Shown here: one piece after another, positions 23,963 to 27,114 of the stretch
Layout: every line of letters begins with the position of its first letter
How positions within the stretch are numbered: the stretch's first letter is position 1
Assembly (NCBI GenBank): GCA_020433835.1
Contig: JAGRBY010000024.1
Span: forward strand, 1 to 27,114
From: Anaerolineae bacterium
GTDB taxonomy: Bacteria > Chloroflexota > Anaerolineae > 4572-78 > J111
DNA length: 27,114 nucleotides
Direction: 5' to 3'
Translations under genes and position numbers: made by a program
The notes under the pieces: model-generated
The model's database searches: none
Seen by the model: only the letters and a program-made list of their open reading frames with translations
Told to the model about the DNA's origin: nothing

Positions 23963-24607
23963 TTATTTTTGTAGCCGGGCCGTAAGTTGCAACCCCTTTC
24001 CCGCCGGATTATGCTGAATAATAAGTGATCCCCCAACGGCTTCCAGGCGTGTCCTCATATTTTTTAATCCGGCCCCTTCTTCTATGGTGGCTGCGCATCC
24101 TTGACCGTTATCTGCGATGGTTATACATATTGCGTCCACTTTTGCTGAAACACGCAGACTCACCCACGTGGCCTGCGCGTGTTTGCGAATGTTGAGCAAC
24201 GCCTCTTGCACTAGCCGAATTAACGCCAGCTTTTCTTCTTCGGAGACACTAAAGCCGGCCTCCAACCCTTCAAAATCAAATGTTACGTCAGGTCCATTGC
24301 GTTGAATATGCGTCTGGATGGAGGCTTTTATAGAGTCGACTAAACTGTCTCCATCGTCAACGAACGGCGAACGCATATCACTAATCATGTCCCGAACTTG
24401 GCTTGAGGCCAAATGGATGCGTTCTTGAAGCGCTGCCAGCTCAGCCGCCAGCAGTTCATAATTATTGCGCTCTAATAATTTTTTACAGATACCTGCTTGC
24501 AAGCCAAGTTGTAAAGTTGTTTGGGCAACGCCATCGTGAAGTTCTTTGGCAACATAATGACGTTCTTGTTCTAAAGCAGAGAGTAGTGTTTCGGTACAGG
24601 GATTCAT
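23963..24607 (-). CDS. short sensorless histidine kinase (HisKA_3/HATPase_c)
   Basis: A 214-residue kinase of the NarX/DegS class. The dimerisation and phosphoacceptor helix starts almost at the N-terminus (ERHYVAKELHDGVAQ, His24). The ATPase part has the N box QEALLNIRKHA (Asn139), the G1 box DNGQG (166-170) and the G2 box GAGLKNMRTR (178-187). There is no sensor, HAMP or membrane segment, so it must take its signal from a partner or from the cytoplasm. No response regulator is adjacent. GAGGAG lies just before the ATG. It is the last of four minus-strand genes; the 118-nt gap upstream could hold a promoter (a TACAAT near 24650 has no good -35). Confidence 0.88.
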   Translation of the reverse strand: MNPCTETLLSALEQERHYVAKELHDGVAQTTLQLGLQAGICKKLLERNNYELLAAELAALQERIHLASSQVRDMISDMRSPFVDDGDSLVDSIKASIQTHIQRNGPDVTFDFEGLEAGFSVSEEEKLALIRLVQEALLNIRKHAQATWVSLRVSAKVDAICITIADNGQGCAATIEEGAGLKNMRTRLEAVGGSLIIQHNPAGKGLQLTARLQK

Positions 24608-24725
24608 TATTACTCCTCAGAAATGCTGGTGCTCCTGCTCCTCTCATTGTACCCTATCATTCTATCATTGCCGTGGTGGTCATGACAACCTACTCGACTC
24701 AATCTGGACAGCGTAATAGCAGCCT

Positions 24726-25490
24726 TTATTTCACAAAGTCATTGATAGCATCAAAGTAAGGAGCCATCCCCACCAGCATTAAGTCGTTGTGCCCGGCCCT
24801 GGGCACAAGAACTATGCGTTTGTCGATTGCCGCACTGCGATCGTGCAAGGTTTGTCCGTCCGAAGCCGGAATGAGATAGTCTTCCATGCCGTGGATGACG
24901 AGCGTGGGTATGGTTATTTCTTCTATTTTGGCTGTGTTGCCGTACCCCATTGAGGCATCGTCAGCATCGATGTCCAGCCCCCCTAGCCGAGAGATTAACG
25001 AAAACGTATTGGCAAAACCACTTTCGATAATAATCCCTGCTAGCTGCTCATCCTTTTTGTGAGCAACCTCTATAGCAGAAGCACTACCTAACGAGCGCCC
25101 CATCACATAAATTTTTGATGGCTTGACCTGATGTGCGCTCAGAATATCATCGAGCTGCTCAAAAACAGTCACGGCGTCGGTTAACTGGTTACTGGGAGTG
25201 GGTTGACCTCCACTCATACCATACCCTCGATAATCGACAATAAGAAACGAGATCCCCAATTGAACATACATCGGGCCGATAGTCGCGTAATCGGCGGCAA
25301 TTTCGCCATTGCCGTGAAAGAAGAGGATAAGCGGCGCACCGTCGTTGGCTTCATGGAGGTAAGCACTGAGCGATAACCCCGGCTCTACCTCGATAGGAAC
25401 AGACAACCCGTTTGAGGTGAAATCGACACCGCGCCGGGGATGGAATAAAATGCTTAGCACTTCGGGTAAGTCAAGAATAGGTTCCGTCAT
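24726..25490 (-). CDS. alpha/beta hydrolase
   Basis: A 254-residue serine hydrolase of the alpha/beta fold. The oxyanion region FFHGNGE is at 57-63 and the strand with DYRGYGMSGG at 86-95. The nucleophile elbow GRSLGS has Ser133, and Asp204 (HGMEDYLIP) and His234 (AGHNDLM) complete the triad. It lacks a signal peptide or membrane segment, so it is probably cytoplasmic. The pattern is that of the BAAT/YfhR-BEM46-like peptidase-S9-related group, whose substrates are often unknown. A GAGG about 7 nt before the ATG serves as ribosome-binding site. It lies 49 nt after the threonine aldolase gene and may share its transcript. Confidence 0.85.
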   Translation of the reverse strand: MTEPILDLPEVLSILFHPRRGVDFTSNGLSVPIEVEPGLSLSAYLHEANDGAPLILFFHGNGEIAADYATIGPMYVQLGISFLIVDYRGYGMSGGQPTPSNQLTDAVTVFEQLDDILSAHQVKPSKIYVMGRSLGSASAIEVAHKKDEQLAGIIIESGFANTFSLISRLGGLDIDADDASMGYGNTAKIEEITIPTLVIHGMEDYLIPASDGQTLHDRSAAIDKRIVLVPRAGHNDLMLVGMAPYFDAINDFVK

Positions 25491-25539
25491 ACTACTGCCT
25501 CGCTGATAAACTTGCCTTAAATGGATTTTATGGGAGGTT

Positions 25540-26592
25540 TTACGTGTTGCGTAGTTCTGTGATTACCTCCACAAATGCCGCACCGGCTTTTTCAACCTGG
25601 TCAGCACTCACATCTAAGTGGGTCACCGCGCGCAGCATTGTGTCGGTGAACGCGCCGATGTTGATGCCTCGCGCTTCGAGCTGCTGACTGATAACACCGG
25701 CGGATACGCCCGTTTCGGCGACATCGATAAATACAATATTTGTCTCGATGGTTTCCGGCTGTAATCGTACTCCTTCACATTGGGTTACTATTTCACCCAA
25801 GCGGCGGGCATTTATGTGGTCCTCAGCCAGGCGCTCAACGTGGTGTTTTAGGGCATACAATCCTGCCGCGGCCACAATGCCGGCTTGCCGCAGCGCCCCA
25901 CCGATACGCTGTTTCCAATACCAGACTTCATCAATAAAATCTTGAGAACCGGCCAACACGGCTCCCATAGGGCAACCTAACCCCTTGCTCAGATCGATCC
26001 AAACGCTGTCAAAGTATTGAGCAAAAGTATGAGCCGCAACCCCCGATGCGACAACCGCATTGAGCAACCGTGCCCCATCTAAATGAAGCCGTAAATTATG
26101 CGTTCGCGCCACGTTGGCCACCGCCTCAATGGTCTCTAGCGGCCAGATAGCCCCCCCACCCAGATTAGATGTTTGCTCAACCTCAACCAACCGAGGGCGT
26201 GGACTATACCGGCTTTCCTGCCGAATAGCGTCTGCCAGCATATCGGCGGTGTAGATGCCGTTACGCCCGGCCAGAGGCTGAATATGAGCACCGGCCAGCG
26301 CCGAAGGCCCCCCGCCCTCAAAATTGATGATATGCGCCGTATGGTCGGCGTAGATCTCATCACCGGCCTTGCAATGCACCAAAATAGCGATCTCATTGCA
26401 CATCGTGCCTGATGGCAGAAAAACCGCTGCTTCTTTCCCCAGGAGTTCAGTTACCTGCTCGCATAACTGGTTGAGGCTCGGATCAAGGCCGTGTTGTTCA
26501 TCGCCAACTTCTGCCTCGGCCATACATCGGCGCATGGCCGCAGTTGGCCGGGTTTGGGTATCGCTGTATAGGTTGATGAAGCCTTCTTTCAT
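25540..26592 (-). CDS. low-specificity L-threonine aldolase
   Basis: A 350-residue PLP enzyme that cleaves L-threonine (or allo-threonine) to glycine and acetaldehyde. Motifs are NLYSDTQTRPT (7-17), FLPSGTMCNEIA (58-69), ADHTAHI (82-88), HLDGARLLNA (170-179, PLP-binding Asp172) and WIDLSKGLGCPMGAVL with the PLP lysine Lys203. The ATG at 26592 has GGAGA 7 nt upstream and gives the family's usual N-terminus. The frame is open to 26658, but that start lies inside the pckA terminator. The gene is downstream of pckA and likely starts its own transcript, although I see no clear promoter. Confidence 0.93.
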   Translation of the reverse strand: MKEGFINLYSDTQTRPTAAMRRCMAEAEVGDEQHGLDPSLNQLCEQVTELLGKEAAVFLPSGTMCNEIAILVHCKAGDEIYADHTAHIINFEGGGPSALAGAHIQPLAGRNGIYTADMLADAIRQESRYSPRPRLVEVEQTSNLGGGAIWPLETIEAVANVARTHNLRLHLDGARLLNAVVASGVAAHTFAQYFDSVWIDLSKGLGCPMGAVLAGSQDFIDEVWYWKQRIGGALRQAGIVAAAGLYALKHHVERLAEDHINARRLGEIVTQCEGVRLQPETIETNIVFIDVAETGVSAGVISQQLEARGINIGAFTDTMLRAVTHLDVSADQVEKAGAAFVEVITELRNT

Positions 26593-26624
26593 CAGTCTGT
26601 CTCCGGGGAAGATAGCGCTGTTGA

Positions 26625-26663
26625 TAAAAAAACACCCCGCGCTCAGCAGCGTGAGCACGGGGT
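26625..26663 (-). terminator. pckA terminator
   Basis: ACCCCGCGCTCA (26634-26645) pairs with TGAGCACGGGGT (26652-26663), one mismatch, loop 6 nt. On the minus strand it is followed by a T-run (26632-26625). It lies 53 nt after the pckA stop. Confidence 0.85.
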
Positions 26664-26715
26664 ATCTTACATTATAAACGCAATTGATACACGCAATTAG
26701 CGCAGGTCAAACCGC

Positions 26716-27114
26716 TTAGACTTTGGGGCCGGCGTTAATGATAGCGTCGCTGCTGCCTTCTTTGTATTTCTCAAAGTTCTGAATGAAGAGGTTGGCCAGC
26801 TTGAGCGCTTGCTTGTCATAAGCTGCGCCGTCAGACCAGGTATTCTTCGGAACGAGCACTTCGGACGGGACGTTCGGGCAGGAAGTGGGGACGCCCACGC
26901 CAAAGATGGGATCGGCTACAAACTCAACGTCGTTCAGTGAACCATCGTGAATGGCATCGATGATCGAGCGGGTATGCTTGAGGCTCATCCGAGAGCCAAC
27001 GCCGAACGGACCACCGGTCCAGCCGGTGTTGACCAGCCAGGCTTTAGCGCCGTATTTTTCCATCTTCTCAGCCAACTGTTCGGCGTATTTGCTGGGGTGC
27101 CAGACGATGAAGGC
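26716..27114 (-). CDS. pckA: ATP-dependent phosphoenolpyruvate carboxykinase, C-terminal part
   Basis: The last 132 residues of an ATP-type PEP carboxykinase (about 530 residues when complete). The 5' end is cut by the window edge and the reading frame is open to the last base. Visible motifs are WHPSKYAEQLAEKM, then AKAWLVNTGWTGGPFGVGSRM (a hallmark of the ATP-dependent class), MSLKHTRSIIDAIHDGSL, and VPTSCPNVPSEVLVPKNTW near the C-terminus. The enzyme converts oxaloacetate and ATP to PEP, ADP and CO2 in gluconeogenesis. The Mg/Mn site and P-loop lie outside the window. A terminator follows. Confidence 0.95.
   Translation of the reverse strand, partial: AFIVWHPSKYAEQLAEKMEKYGAKAWLVNTGWTGGPFGVGSRMSLKHTRSIIDAIHDGSLNDVEFVADPIFGVGVPTSCPNVPSEVLVPKNTWSDGAAYDKQALKLANLFIQNFEKYKEGSSDAIINAGPKV

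Noticed and set aside
26593..26658. 22-residue N-terminal extension of threonine aldolase.
   Set aside because: Its start lies inside the pckA terminator hairpin, whereas ATG 26592 has a good ribosome-binding site.

Overview
The window looks like chromosomal DNA of a member of the Chloroflexota (Anaerolineae/Caldilineae-like), inferred from gene content only: a winged-helix AAA ATPase, a MalT-type regulator with a C-terminal BTAD domain, an Os1348/NHLP-clan small protein, DUF5317, FxLYD-repeat and cohesin-like surface proteins, and a bacterial AP2-domain protein. It is ordinary chromosome with moderate GC and short intergenic spaces. No insertion sequence, phage, CRISPR array or rRNA was seen.

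Layout. 0.2-1.6 kb (+): winged-helix AAA ATPase. 1.7-4.2 kb (-): an exported cohesin-like protein, DUF5317, and a set of tiny genes including an NHLP-clan protein (3819-4040) and a 42-residue peptide (4087-4215) that was found by eye. 4.4-13.7 kb (-): a large MalT/BTAD regulator downstream of a probable three-gene operon of pseudo-receiver-DUF309 protein, polyprenyl-phosphate-sugar synthase, and a 1444-residue fusion of a YfhO-like membrane protein with an MOP-family flippase. 13.9-17.4 kb: envelope genes (Amidase_3 amidase, FxLYD protein, membrane-anchored lytic transglycosylase). 17.6-20.5 kb (+): tex and a histidine phosphatase. 20.7-21.5 kb (-): a small protein and a tandem AP2-domain protein. 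21.7 kb (+): a selenocysteine tRNA. 21.9-27.1 kb: lpdA (-), a small unknown protein (+), a sensorless histidine kinase, an alpha/beta hydrolase, threonine aldolase and the 3' end of ATP-dependent pckA (all -).

Working together. The best candidate for a system is at 7.8-13.7 kb. A DPM1-like GT2 enzyme would charge a polyprenyl phosphate with a sugar. The fused flippase/YfhO protein could then move the lipid-linked sugar across the membrane and transfer it to an envelope acceptor. This resembles the three-component glycosylation systems of Firmicutes (CsbB/GtcA/YfhO), but with two components fused in one chain. The neighbouring amidase and transglycosylase suggest the cell has peptidoglycan. 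The tRNA-Sec gene implies that the organism decodes UGA as selenocysteine; no selenoprotein and no sel gene lies in the window.

Many genes have a recognisable sigma-70-type promoter with a 17-nt spacer, often TTGGCA/TTGCCA with TACAAT or TATACT, and good Shine-Dalgarno sites. These were used to move several starts inward from the longest ORF (13897, 17617, 23584, 26592, 3716). All domain calls were made by eye without database searches.
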